IMG/VR virus record: IMGVR_UViG_3300043015_000204
Location: 1 to 25,829 of that record
Reading direction: 5' to 3' (one strand)
Source of the DNA: a virus
Length of the DNA: 25,829 nt
Shown: piece after piece, positions 16,139 to 23,473 of the stretch
Numbering within the stretch: position 1 is the first letter of the stretch
How the letters are laid out: each line of letters opens with the position of its first letter
Position numbers and translations under genes: made by a program
Notes under the pieces: generated by a model
Databases searched by the model: none
Seen by the model: the letters and a program-made list of their open reading frames with translations, nothing else
What the model was told of the DNA's origin: nothing

Positions 16139-16185
16139 AAAAAAAAGCCGAGAGACCATAGCGATTAAGCTTAGGCCCCTCGGCT
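16139..16185 (-). terminator. Rho-independent terminator after the capsid gene (T7 Tphi equivalent)
   Basis: On the minus strand AGCCGAGGGGCC pairs with GGTCTCTCGGCT (12 bp with two G-T wobbles) around a roughly 16-nt loop containing AAGCTT, followed at once by eight T. The place, between capsid and gp11 genes, is the same as T7 Tphi. It would end most transcripts from the promoter at 17405-17422 after the capsid gene and let a minority read into the tail genes. Confidence 0.92.
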
Positions 16186-16198
16186 GAGAGAGAGAAGA

Positions 16199-17170
16199 TT
16201 AGGCGACAGCGCCGGTGGCAAGTTCGATGGACGAGGCCGGGTCGATTACACCGGAACCCATCGCGTACTTGGCCAGCATCATGTCACCCTGATACATGGC
16301 GTTGAAGTCTGCGCCGGTCTTCTGGACGGCGAGGTCCATCAGCTTCACGGTGCCGACTGCGGCCTTCTGGAAGACCAGACCAGCGGTCGTGGTGAAGTCA
16401 CCAGAGTAGGTGTTGCGCTCACCAGTCACAGCAGCAACCACAGCGTCAGGGACGTTGTTCGACTTCCGGATCGAGATGCCAGCAACTTCAGGCAGGATAG
16501 CCTTGGAAGCATCACCGGCACCGCCCCAGTCGCGGTTGAGGTTGTCACGGTTCTGCACGAGCAGATAGAACTGCGCGGGCTTGAACACGCCGTAGCGTTC
16601 GCCTTCCCAGACATCCTTCTCGTCGAAGGTCTGAGCAGCGGAGTGCAGCAGCGAGGTCAGGACAGTGCCATCGGTCTTGGCTGAGGCGTTGGTCAGGCGG
16701 GTGCCGCCGGGGAGGTCGTCGATCTTGTTGGCCGAACGAGCGGCCAGTGCCACGAGACGGGCGATCTTGGTGTCGAACTCGCGGGCCAGAGCTGCGCCAA
16801 GCTGCTTGGAGTATTCAGAACGCACGTCGTAGTGGTTCTTCAGCTCTTCCAGCTCGTCGATCATGACGTCTGCGATCAGCTTGTCGTCGATGTTGATCAC
16901 GGTCTCGTTGTGCTTGAACTTGTTCGAGCCGAGGACCGGAACACCCGGAGTGTGGTAGCGGGCCGTCGCCTTGCCCATGTGGGCGAAGGAGGCCGACTTG
17001 CCCTGCGAGATGGTGCGGACCATATGCAGCGGCATGAAGATGTTCATTTCGTTGAATGCAGTGATCACCTCGCCGGTGAACTGCTTCATGAACAGAGCAT
17101 TGGCCGCGTCATAGTCTGCCGGAGTGGCTGCGTTGACGACGCCCAGTTGAGAAATGACAGCGTTGGTCAT
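16199..17170 (-). CDS. Major capsid protein (T7 gp10A-like)
   Basis: 323 residues of the HK97 fold, T7 gp10 branch. Characteristic segments are FMKQFTGEVITAFNEMNIFM near the N-terminus, RTISQGKSASFAHMGKATAR, the NIDDKLIADVMIDELEELKN stretch and VPVLGSNKFKHNE. There is no sign of a frameshifted longer form like T7 gp10B: the gene ends 14 nt before a strong terminator. The start is preceded by AGAGG. It is transcribed from its own promoter through a long leader, and both flanking signals fit high late expression. Confidence 0.95.
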   Translation of the reverse strand: MTNAVISQLGVVNAATPADYDAANALFMKQFTGEVITAFNEMNIFMPLHMVRTISQGKSASFAHMGKATARYHTPGVPVLGSNKFKHNETVINIDDKLIADVMIDELEELKNHYDVRSEYSKQLGAALAREFDTKIARLVALAARSANKIDDLPGGTRLTNASAKTDGTVLTSLLHSAAQTFDEKDVWEGERYGVFKPAQFYLLVQNRDNLNRDWGGAGDASKAILPEVAGISIRKSNNVPDAVVAAVTGERNTYSGDFTTTAGLVFQKAAVGTVKLMDLAVQKTGADFNAMYQGDMMLAKYAMGSGVIDPASSIELATGAVA

Positions 17171-17404
17171 TGGGTGCCTCTTGAGTTGAGTAAGGGGATT
17201 GCTCCCGTGACTCGCACTCGCTCCTGCAGGGGTGTCCGCCGCAGCGGGCCAAGCGTTCTGCTCGTGTGTGTCTTTGGGTTGCCAGCTCGCTTACAAGCGA
17301 TGGTGGCTTCTCAAACTCAGAGGGTAGTTGGAGCGAACAGAAACCCACCGCCGTGGTCACCGCTGGAACCCGGTAGCGGGGTCAACGATGGGGGCTTCTG
17401 TTTG
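17171..17404. other. Long untranslated leader of the capsid gene
   Basis: About 234 nt between the promoter motif and the capsid start. Open frames that cross it have no plausible start signal or recognisable product. On the minus strand it holds several short inverted segments, including CGCTTGTAAGCG (near 17289-17300) and CCGCTGCGGCGG (near 17236-17247). It may fold into a stabilising 5' leader for the capsid mRNA. Inference only. Confidence 0.5.
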
Positions 17405-17422
17405 CAATGGTGGAACCTAATT
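17405..17422 (-). promoter_or_regulatory. Phage RNA polymerase promoter upstream of the capsid gene
   Basis: The minus strand reads AATTAGGTTCCACCATTG, followed by CAAACAG. It overlaps the last codon of the o-spanin gene and points at the capsid gene 235 nt on. The SP6 promoter core is ATTTAGGTGACACTATAG: 13 of 18 positions are identical, including TTAGGT and CAC. It corresponds in place to T7 phi10, the strongest class III promoter. The polymerase gene is not in the window, so promoter activity is inferred. Confidence 0.8.
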
Positions 17423-17650
17423 ACAGTAGGTCTCCCACAACTCGTTATGGTCACCGATCTGGTTGAAATCGGCGTAGGCAGACTGGGGCCAGCTAAGGCC
17501 CAACAGCCATTGTTTCGTCTCAGGACGGAACCTGATCTCGTCGGCCCACTGGCAGTCATTGACCGGGGGCAAGCGAAGGCTGTCGGGCCAGCTACATGCG
17601 GTCAAGAACGTCGCTGACAGCAGTAGGCACAGGACGTGTGCGTACTTCAT
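17417..17650 (-). CDS. o-spanin (Rz1-like outer-membrane lipoprotein)
   Basis: 77 residues beginning MKYAHVLCLLLSATFLTACS: a lipoprotein signal peptide with lipobox LTAC, Cys19 being the lipidated residue. The mature part is short and polar, with a PP turn and a C-terminal HNELWETYC pattern I associate with phage Rz1-type proteins. It starts inside the i-spanin gene in another frame (59-nt overlap) with AAGGAGG just upstream. The i-spanin and o-spanin would span the periplasm and fuse the membranes at the last step of lysis. An in-frame ATG further upstream would destroy the signal peptide, so I start at 17650. Confidence 0.82.
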   Translation of the reverse strand: MKYAHVLCLLLSATFLTACSWPDSLRLPPVNDCQWADEIRFRPETKQWLLGLSWPQSAYADFNQIGDHNELWETYCN

Positions 17651-17801
17651 AGGCTTCCTCCTTGACTGAGATAGTTTGCTCGAGGTTCTCCACCTCATCT
17701 TCGAGGGCCTCGACACTGTTGAGCTTCACCCAGATGTAGGTGACCAGCGCCGCCACAGAGACGACGCCGATAGCCAGACCTGTAAGGCGGGCGGCCATCA
17801 T
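17592..17801 (-). CDS. i-spanin (Rz-like inner-membrane protein)
   Basis: 69 residues. One N-terminal transmembrane segment (LTGLAIGVVSVAALVTYIWV, about residues 6-25) is followed by a coiled-coil (VEALEDEVENLEQTISVKEE) and a short charged tail. This is the i-spanin layout, though it is shorter than most Rz proteins. It overlaps the o-spanin gene in a different frame, the arrangement expected for Rz/Rz1, and its start overlaps the stop of the 68-aa membrane protein gene. It lies between scaffold and capsid genes rather than near the terminase genes as in T7. Confidence 0.78.
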   Translation of the reverse strand: MMAARLTGLAIGVVSVAALVTYIWVKLNSVEALEDEVENLEQTISVKEEAYEVRTRPVPTAVSDVLDRM

Positions 17802-18004
17802 TGGCCTTCCCCCTCACCGGGGTACTGCTTGGCACGGAGCGTGAAGATGCCAGCGAAGGCCTCGATCACGGGGTACATCTTGCCGAGCAGCTTGTTGTCT
17901 TTCGGTGTGGGAGTAGCATTGACGATTGCAACAGCGAAACCATGGACCCCGAGGATCATCAGTCCGATCCGGTCCATGTTCTCCCAGAACCACAGGAAAT
18001 CCAT
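17798..18004 (-). CDS. Small membrane protein, candidate holin or lysis accessory
   Basis: 68 residues with one clear hydrophobic stretch (IGLMILGVHGFAVAIVNAT, about residues 13-31) and a second weaker one (YPVIEAFAGIFTL). Between them is TPTPKDNKLLGK, a polar linker that recurs in unnamed phage proteins. A strong AAGGAGG lies 6 nt before the ATG. It is translated just before the spanin pair, with overlapping stop/start, so a lysis role is likely; it could be a holin, an antiholin or a virion protein. The gene at 2762-2944 is the better positional match to T7 holin. Confidence 0.5.
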   Translation of the reverse strand: MDFLWFWENMDRIGLMILGVHGFAVAIVNATPTPKDNKLLGKMYPVIEAFAGIFTLRAKQYPGEGEGQ

Positions 18005-18014
18005 GGCTTCCTCC

Positions 18015-18821
18015 TTATCGGGTCACGAAGATGTTCGACACCGCGATCTTTGCTGCGACCTGATCACGGAAGGATTGGCTGGTCTTGTACTCAGGCTTCG
18101 CCATGTCGGCCAACATGTCGGACTCGGTGGCGTAGCCTTGGGCACCGCCGGGGGTCTTGCCGCCAGCGAGTTTGCCTTCAGTGCCGAGGTCGTCAGCACG
18201 ACGTGCGACCATGCCTTCAACGGCTTGGCGGCCCTTGGCTGCATCGCCGGAGTTGACAGCTTCGATGTACGCCGCCACGTCGTCGGCAGGTACGTTCTGG
18301 GCGATCCATTGCTCCAGCTCTGCGAAGCCTTCATCACCGCCAGCAGCAGCTTTGATCGAGGCGACCTCAGCTTCAGCGCCAGCCGTAGCATCGGCCTGAG
18401 CGGACGTCACACCACGCAGGTATGCGTCGATCATCTCACGGGGGATACCACCATCGACGTAGCTCTGGATCGTCTCCTCGGACAGGCTGCCGTTCTCTGC
18501 GTACTCAGCAGCAGCGGCGCTCGGGTCAATGCCTGCTTCTTCAAGGATACCAGACACCGCCTCGCCGTACTCCGGGTACTTGGGTTCAGCACCGGCTTTG
18601 GCCTCTTCTTCGCCTTCCGGGGTGGTCTCGGCTTCTTCATCAGCGGGCTGCTGGGGCGTCGGTTGCCCCAGCTTCGTTTCAAGCTCCTTGTACGCCTTCA
18701 CGAGGTCGTCTTGGCTCTTGAACTTTCCCGCCAGAAGATCGCCCTGCGAAGACGCGGTGGCGGAAGAGCCATCGGCTGATACTTCGATTTCGAGGGTTTG
18801 AGCTTCTGTGTTTTCGGTCAT
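18015..18821 (-). CDS. Capsid assembly scaffolding protein (T7 gp9-like)
   Basis: 268 residues (T7 gp9 has 307), acidic and mostly helical. The segment GDLLAGKFKSQDDLVKAYKE (about residues 27-46) is the family signature, followed by an acidic, Ala/Pro/Glu-rich low-complexity region and a helical C-terminus with basic residues that would dock on the capsid shell. It guides capsid subunits into the procapsid and leaves before DNA packaging. The ATG overlaps the stop of the 40-aa gene by one base (TAATG). Portal-scaffold-capsid order is as in T7, except that the lysis cassette interrupts it. Confidence 0.92.
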   Translation of the reverse strand: MTENTEAQTLEIEVSADGSSATASSQGDLLAGKFKSQDDLVKAYKELETKLGQPTPQQPADEEAETTPEGEEEAKAGAEPKYPEYGEAVSGILEEAGIDPSAAAAEYAENGSLSEETIQSYVDGGIPREMIDAYLRGVTSAQADATAGAEAEVASIKAAAGGDEGFAELEQWIAQNVPADDVAAYIEAVNSGDAAKGRQAVEGMVARRADDLGTEGKLAGGKTPGGAQGYATESDMLADMAKPEYKTSQSFRDQVAAKIAVSNIFVTR

Positions 18822-18943
18822 TAGTAGGTGGTCCGTTCAATGTCCTTGCCGACGGTGTCGGTCACTGGTTCACGTTTGCCGGTCGATACTTCACCGGGGG
18901 TGGACGGGACGGCCTTAGCCTGGGCTTGCTTCTTGGCTGCCAT
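18821..18943 (-). CDS. Small protein between portal and scaffold
   Basis: 40 residues beginning MAAKKQAQAK and ending VTDTVGKDIERTTY; basic at the N-terminus, acidic further on, with no membrane segment. It overlaps the last 29 nt of the portal gene in another frame, has AAGGAG 7 nt before its ATG, and its stop overlaps the scaffold start (TAATG). These signals make translation likely despite the short length. I recognise the C-terminal TDTVGKDIER pattern loosely from small proteins at this place in other T7-like phages, but no function is known to me. It could be a head-assembly cofactor or mainly a coupling peptide for the scaffold gene. Confidence 0.65.
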   Translation of the reverse strand: MAAKKQAQAKAVPSTPGEVSTGKREPVTDTVGKDIERTTY

Positions 18944-20489
18944 CAGTGGCTCCTTGCAGTTGTTGTTGGATGAGAGGGCCTGCCTGCTTGATCAGCTCAG
19001 GCCCGAGCTTGTCGATCATTCCCATGCCCTGCTGCTGCTCGGCATTCTGAGCTTGCGCCTGTGCGGGCACGAGAAGACCGTTGGTTTCGATGCCATCAGC
19101 CACAGCAAAGCGGGCGATCAACTCGTTGATGTTGATGTACTGACCCAACGCCGGGTTTGCTGTTGCTTGTGCCACCTTCTCGAGGAAGCGCATCAACTTG
19201 TCAGCGTCGTGGCCTCGGCCAAGGGCGGCAAAGCCCGTGACGATCACTGGCTTGACACTTGCCGGTAGCTTCGGGATGCGCTGGTTCTTGCGCAACAGGT
19301 GCAGGCGACGGCGCACGTACGGGAGCTGGAACTCTTTGGACAACAGCGAGTAGATGCCGCCAAGACTTGAGTCGAGTTCCTGTGCGACGAAGCGCACTTC
19401 TTCTGCGGTGACACGTTCAGCATCACGCATGACTTCTGCGTTGATGAGGAAGGCATAAGCCAGCCTACGCTCGATCACAGTGATCATGTCCTGCGCCACG
19501 CGGAGGTCACCTTGCTTGTCCATGCGGAGCACAGTCACGTCGTTGGCATCACCAGAGCGGATCGACAGGTTCGGAGCTTTTGCAAGAACCTGAGGATTGG
19601 TCGTGCCGTTCGGACGCACGAGGAACAAGACCTTGGCTGCCGCTGCAGACGCATCGTTCACGGCTTTGGTCAGGACCTCGAGGCTGTTCAGGTCGCCGAG
19701 GTACATCTCGACGTATGAACGCCCGTAGTCTTCACCCTCCACGACGAACATGCGCAACGGTATCCACGGACTTGCGTCTTCAGGTACCTTGCTATTGGTC
19801 TCCTCGTCGATGATGTCTGCGACGGTCTGATGCCACAGCACATAACCGTCTTCGCGGGTGACATGTGTGTACATCTTGAGCGTCTTCTCAGGACTGTCAG
19901 GCCATTTACCTGCAGCCGTGATCTTCTCACGCATCGTGTCAGAGAGAGCGAACGTCGAGACTTCCTCGCATATGACGATCTCCCGCCAGTCACCATCCGG
20001 GTCACGCATGACCACGTACTTGTTGAGGTTGTATGTGCGGGACGCCTTCTCCCCGACGTAGAACAGGCAGTTGCCTGTGACGAGCAGATGCTTACACGCC
20101 TCGAACACGAGTGTGGTATCACCGCTGTTCTCAATGTCACGCAATGCTTGGCGCTCGATCATGCCGAGACCCTTCAAGACCTCGTTGCGCAGCTCTTCAT
20201 CGGAGTTCAGCTCCGGGTCGATCACGTCGGTGTTCAGCTTGAAGAACGGCGTGTTCATCGGGAGCAAGGACAGGAGCATCTTCGACGCCAAGGCATTGGT
20301 GCCACGCGCACCAGAACTCTGCTCAGGGTCCTTGATCTTCATGCTGCCAGCGCTGGTCACGTCCTTCTGGAAGAGCGTGGGTATCGTCAGCTTCGCACAC
20401 TTGTCAGCTCGATCCACGAATGGTGAGCGGAAAGACTGAAGCTGATGATACCGGCTACTGGCAGTTGTGGTTTCTGCCTCTTGGTTCAT
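18915..20489 (-). CDS. Portal / head-tail connector protein (T7 gp8-like)
   Basis: 524 residues (T7 gp8 has 536). Family segments are RSPFVDRADKCAKLTIPTLF near residue 21, GARGTNALASKMLLSLLPMN near 60, then FKLN, and later RVTAEEVRFVAQELDSSLGG (about 350-370). A Gln-rich C-terminal helix (QAQAQNAEQQQGMGM) forms the barrel-like end. The dodecamer sits at one vertex, initiates head assembly and is the packaging channel. It starts with AAGGAG 5 nt upstream, 9 nt after the preceding gene. Confidence 0.95.
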   Translation of the reverse strand: MNQEAETTTASSRYHQLQSFRSPFVDRADKCAKLTIPTLFQKDVTSAGSMKIKDPEQSSGARGTNALASKMLLSLLPMNTPFFKLNTDVIDPELNSDEELRNEVLKGLGMIERQALRDIENSGDTTLVFEACKHLLVTGNCLFYVGEKASRTYNLNKYVVMRDPDGDWREIVICEEVSTFALSDTMREKITAAGKWPDSPEKTLKMYTHVTREDGYVLWHQTVADIIDEETNSKVPEDASPWIPLRMFVVEGEDYGRSYVEMYLGDLNSLEVLTKAVNDASAAAAKVLFLVRPNGTTNPQVLAKAPNLSIRSGDANDVTVLRMDKQGDLRVAQDMITVIERRLAYAFLINAEVMRDAERVTAEEVRFVAQELDSSLGGIYSLLSKEFQLPYVRRRLHLLRKNQRIPKLPASVKPVIVTGFAALGRGHDADKLMRFLEKVAQATANPALGQYININELIARFAVADGIETNGLLVPAQAQAQNAEQQQGMGMIDKLGPELIKQAGPLIQQQLQGATDGSQEASPG

Positions 20490-20498
20490 TGTGTCTCC

Positions 20499-20705
20499 TT
20501 ACGGGACGTTGACGCTGCCGCCAGAGCCGGGGACCTGCAGGCCTACAGCGAGAGAGCTGACAGTGCCGGGACGCCGACCACGTTGGGTGGTGGTGCGTTC
20601 ACCTTGGCGTTTTGCCGAGAACGTCTCTGCAGTTTCAGACGGAGGGGGCGGAGGCGCGGGGGGCGGCTCAGGGGGTGGCGGGGTCTTCACCTTAGGTGGA
20701 CACAT
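20499..20705 (-). CDS. Proline-rich small virion protein (T7 gp7.3-like)
   Basis: 68 residues. The N-terminus is a proline-rich run (PPPPEPPPAPPPPP), the middle is basic, and the end reads AVGLQVPGSGGSVNVP. T7 gp7.3, the tail assembly/host-range protein encoded just before the portal gene, ends similarly in a Ser/Gly-rich segment (SVARSSGGGINI). The place in the operon is the same. It overlaps the upstream gene by 14 nt. Identity rests on position plus a short C-terminal resemblance. Confidence 0.6.
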   Translation of the reverse strand: MCPPKVKTPPPPEPPPAPPPPPSETAETFSAKRQGERTTTQRGRRPGTVSSLAVGLQVPGSGGSVNVP

Positions 20706-20877
20706 CTGGGTATTCCTCTTGGGTGTGTTTGACAGCCTTCAGGTGGCGTACGACGGTGACCTGCCCGTAGTGTGTGGAAGCTTGTTCATCTCGAGGATCG
20801 AGGGCGTGGTCAGGGAACGCATTGTCGAGGTAGGTGATCAGCTCGTCACTGATCGGCGGGCATTTGACGTAGGCCAT
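20692..20877 (-). CDS. Small hypothetical protein, first gene of the head operon
   Basis: 61 residues, beginning MAYVKCPPISDELITYLDNA and hydrophilic throughout, with no membrane segment or motif I recognise. The ATG has AAAGGAG 7 nt upstream and lies about 16 nt downstream of the promoter motif at 20893-20910, so it is the first gene of the portal transcript. Small proteins with similar openings precede the gp7.3-like gene in many T7-like phages of marine bacteria, but I know no function. Confidence 0.65.
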   Translation of the reverse strand: MAYVKCPPISDELITYLDNAFPDHALDPRDEQASTHYGQVTVVRHLKAVKHTQEEYPDVST

Positions 20878-20892
20878 GGAGGCTCTCCTTTG

Positions 20893-20910
20893 GGATGGTG
20901 GAACCTAAAG
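20893..20910 (-). promoter_or_regulatory. Phage RNA polymerase promoter of the head module
   Basis: The minus strand reads CTTTAGGTTCCACCATCC, sharing the core TTAGGTTCCACCAT with the copy before the capsid gene. It stands between the ribonucleotide reductase stop and the first small gene of the portal operon, giving a leader of only about 20 nt. The last two positions differ from the other copies, which may lower or shift initiation. Confidence 0.75.
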
Positions 20911-20936
20911 AGGGAGCCGTAGCTCCCCCTCAGGTA

Positions 20937-22931
20937 TTAGCGGATGGGACACGCACCAGTTGCGCAGCCCTCGTCCTGCAGCTCCTCAAAGCTCTCGGTG
21001 CCGTCGAGGTCCACAGGCCACAGCTTCATCACGTACTCGTCGTACATCTCCTTGGTCACGACCTCCTGAGGCAGGTAGGCGTAGCCCAAGTCGGCTGCAG
21101 TCTTCGTCGGGTCGTTGCGGTAGATGAAGCTCACGCCGACGTAGCTGTCCCAGTTGTCCATGATCCAGTCGATCATGGCTGGGATCTCGCTCTGGTCGTA
21201 GCTGATGGTCACGCTGCAGTTGTGGTCCACGTAGTTGTCCATCAGGAGCTTGTAGCGCTCGAGCTGCTCAACGGCGGTCTCGAGGTTCACGTGCTTGCCA
21301 TCGACCTCGTCGAACTCCACGTCCTCGTAGGCGACCGGGAAGGTCACAAGGACGCTCTCACTCTCGAACGGCTTCTCGATCACCTTGTACCCCGCAGCCC
21401 GCATCTTGGGGACGATGGGGTCGTGCTTGGAGAAGGTGACGTTGTTGAAGATGTAGCGACCGAGGGGGCGGTGGACGCCTTCGGTGGTGTCCATGATCTT
21501 CGACAAGGTGCCGCTGGGCTTGACTGTGGTTACGGCTTTCGCTCGGGGGAGACCCAGCTCGTCGGCCATGGAGTGGGCACCACGCTTAGCTGCAAGTCGT
21601 GTCTCTGCAAGGAGACAAGCACGGGAGTTGGGTGCTACCGCGTCCAGCATCTTCACGATGCCCGTCGCCCCGACACCACAGAGGCGCAGGAACTCATTCA
21701 ACTCGTGCCAGCTACGCTGCAGCACACCATCATCGAGGTTGACACAGGTCTGTCGATAGTTCGCTCGGGCTGCAAGATACACAGCGCGGCGCAGGCCTTC
21801 ATGGTCCGTGATGAACTTGCCCCAATCAACTTCAACGAGATTGCAGAAGCTCTTGTTTCCAAGGAGGATTTCACCGCAGGGATTGACACCCATGAACCAA
21901 GCGGCACGGGAGAGAGCTGTGGTTGCGTTGAGGAAGCTCGGTTCAGACCCACCAGCTTCGACCATCTTGGTGAAGATGTGGGACAGCTCCCAACGCGTCG
22001 GCTTGTGGTAGAACAGGATCGCGTTGTTCGACTGCTGCCGATGCTCGTTCCCGTGAAGCCAGAAGTCCTTCTTGGCCAAGATGAACTCGTCGATCTCAGG
22101 TTCGTCCACGCCCATCACTGCGATCTCTGCAGATCGACGGGAGGACAGCGTGGTGCCGAGCCAGTTGAGTAGGTCGAGGATGTCGATGCGGGTGAGGAGC
22201 TTCCCTGCCCGCTTGCTCATGATCTCGCAGATGGCCGCGAAAGCTTTACTGATGGTCTCGTCGCCGGAGCTGATCCAGCCGTATCCCTTGAGGCGGATAC
22301 CTGCGGCACGGACTTCGCGGAAGTCGAGGACGATCTTGTCCACCGGCTCCTTGAGTGCCAGCAGTTTACCTGCAGCTTTAGCCCATGCGGCTGCACTGTC
22401 ACCAATGGACAGGCGGTAGACACGCTTGCCACCTACTGTCTTGATCTCGGTCGCGTTGCCTTCACGCCCTTTGGGATCACCGATCACCTTCTCGGAGCGC
22501 CAGACCTCGATCTCAGCAGCGTTGACGAAACCGTTGAGGGTACCGACGACAGGCTCAAAGCCGACGCCGCAGCCTTGCAGCAGCAGCCAGAAGGCATCGA
22601 CCACATCATGGACAGTCTCGATCCGACCGAAGGAACAGTTGAACTGCGAGGCCTCACGGGACTTGGCAACGTCGGTGCCGCCGAGCCAGAGGGTACGGCC
22701 AGAGACAGACACCTTCCGGTCAAGCATGAGCTGGCGCAGCTCCATCAGCTCGTCTTTTTCACCGATTGTCAGGGGGAAGTGGCCCTTCGCCCGTTCCCAC
22801 AACCATGCTTGATGGTCGATCACGCGGTCAACGGTCTGCTCCCATGTCTCGAACTTGGTGCCTTCTTCGTCCAGCGGTCTGTTGTAGGTACGCCGCGTCA
22901 CCACGGTCGCACGGGTTGATGGTTGGTTCAT
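20937..22931 (-). CDS. nrdJ: Class II (adenosylcobalamin-dependent) ribonucleotide reductase, monomeric RTPR type
   Basis: It reduces ribonucleoside triphosphates to deoxynucleotides for phage DNA synthesis, using coenzyme B12. 664 residues; Lactobacillus leichmannii RTPR has 739. The disulfide cysteine is Cys99 (SQFNCSFG). The radical loop NPCGEILL has Cys352, with Cys363 (SFCNL) 11 residues later, the RTPR spacing of 408/419. The C-terminal redox pair is Cys656 and Cys661 in CATGACPIR, the RTPR spacing of 731/736. The KPSGTLSK phosphate-binding motif is also present. No ATP-cone is obvious. It needs no oxygen and no second subunit but does depend on the host cobalamin supply. It lies just after a strong terminator, so its transcription depends on readthrough or an unseen promoter. 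Confidence 0.95.
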   Translation of the reverse strand: MNQPSTRATVVTRRTYNRPLDEEGTKFETWEQTVDRVIDHQAWLWERAKGHFPLTIGEKDELMELRQLMLDRKVSVSGRTLWLGGTDVAKSREASQFNCSFGRIETVHDVVDAFWLLLQGCGVGFEPVVGTLNGFVNAAEIEVWRSEKVIGDPKGREGNATEIKTVGGKRVYRLSIGDSAAAWAKAAGKLLALKEPVDKIVLDFREVRAAGIRLKGYGWISSGDETISKAFAAICEIMSKRAGKLLTRIDILDLLNWLGTTLSSRRSAEIAVMGVDEPEIDEFILAKKDFWLHGNEHRQQSNNAILFYHKPTRWELSHIFTKMVEAGGSEPSFLNATTALSRAAWFMGVNPCGEILLGNKSFCNLVEVDWGKFITDHEGLRRAVYLAARANYRQTCVNLDDGVLQRSWHELNEFLRLCGVGATGIVKMLDAVAPNSRACLLAETRLAAKRGAHSMADELGLPRAKAVTTVKPSGTLSKIMDTTEGVHRPLGRYIFNNVTFSKHDPIVPKMRAAGYKVIEKPFESESVLVTFPVAYEDVEFDEVDGKHVNLETAVEQLERYKLLMDNYVDHNCSVTISYDQSEIPAMIDWIMDNWDSYVGVSFIYRNDPTKTAADLGYAYLPQEVVTKEMYDEYVMKLWPVDLDGTESFEELQDEGCATGACPIR

Positions 22932-22953
22932 GTGTTGTTGCTCTTGTTCTCCA

Positions 22954-22989
22954 GACGAAAAAGCCCCCGCGTTGAGCGAGGGCTTCGTC
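22954..22989 (-). terminator. Rho-independent terminator between MazG-like and ribonucleotide reductase genes
   Basis: On the minus strand AGCCCTCGC pairs with GCGGGGGCT around the loop TCAAC, followed by TTTT; the flanks GACGAA/TTCGTC extend the symmetry. It is placed 11 nt after the MazG-like stop codon and 23 nt before the ribonucleotide reductase start, so it should separate the replication transcript from the reductase gene. Confidence 0.9.
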
Positions 22990-22999
22990 TTGTGTTCGT

Positions 23000-23473
23000 T
23001 CAGGCCGCGACCAGATCGGAGAGGTCGGGCGGGGTGTAGTTGGGTCCCTTGAGGACCTTTCCGTCCTCGCGCTTGATCGGCTTCCCGTCGTCACCGAGCT
23101 TCGACATGTTCGATGCGTGGACGCGGCGCAATGCCTCGAGCGTGACTTCGTCGGTGAACCTGCAGATAGCCATCGCTTCGTGGAGGAGGTCTTCAATGTC
23201 TTCCGCGAGGTCGAGGAAGCTTTCCAGCTCATCAACAGGGAGGATGTGGGAGTCGCCATCTGGCATGGTGAGAGCAGCCCCAGCGTACACGTAGGCGAGG
23301 TCTGCCATTTCCTTCAACACGTTAGCGTCAGGCTCGCCCTCCATTGCTTCGATGAGTTCTTTGCGCTCTTCTTCGCAAAGCTTCACCCACAGGCGGAAGT
23401 CGAGGGATGCCCGGAACGTGCGGATGAACTCCGCGACCAGCTCAATGGGATCTACCGTACGTACTGCGTTCAT
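23000..23473 (-). CDS. MazG-like nucleotide pyrophosphohydrolase
   Basis: 157 residues of the all-alpha NTP pyrophosphatase type. The metal-binding pattern is EEERKEL (34-40) then EMADLAYV (55-62), the ExxE-x(n)-ExxD form in which the acidic residues bind Mg2+. The C-terminal ASNMSKLGDDGKPIKREDGK stretch is typical of phage versions related to phosphoribosyl-ATP pyrophosphohydrolase. Phage MazG proteins are thought to act on non-canonical dNTPs or (p)ppGpp-type nucleotides; the substrate here is not known. AAAGGA precedes the ATG, which overlaps the DUF3310 stop codon. Confidence 0.82.
   Translation of the reverse strand: MNAVRTVDPIELVAEFIRTFRASLDFRLWVKLCEEERKELIEAMEGEPDANVLKEMADLAYVYAGAALTMPDGDSHILPVDELESFLDLAEDIEDLLHEAMAICRFTDEVTLEALRRVHASNMSKLGDDGKPIKREDGKVLKGPNYTPPDLSDLVAA

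Noticed and set aside
17109-17360. 83-aa minus-strand frame in the capsid leader
   Set aside because: No ribosome-binding site, runs out of frame into the capsid gene, and composition is unlike a phage protein.
17317-17559. 80-aa minus-strand frame overlapping o-spanin
   Set aside because: Overlaps the o-spanin gene in another frame and has no start signal or motif.
20895-22172. 425-aa plus-strand open frame opposite the ribonucleotide reductase
   Set aside because: Val/Leu/His-rich shadow translation; the minus-strand frame carries all catalytic motifs.
22954-22989. Possible attachment site or inverted-repeat end of a mobile element
   Set aside because: The symmetry is fully explained by a terminator with T-tract, and no transposase or integrase is nearby.
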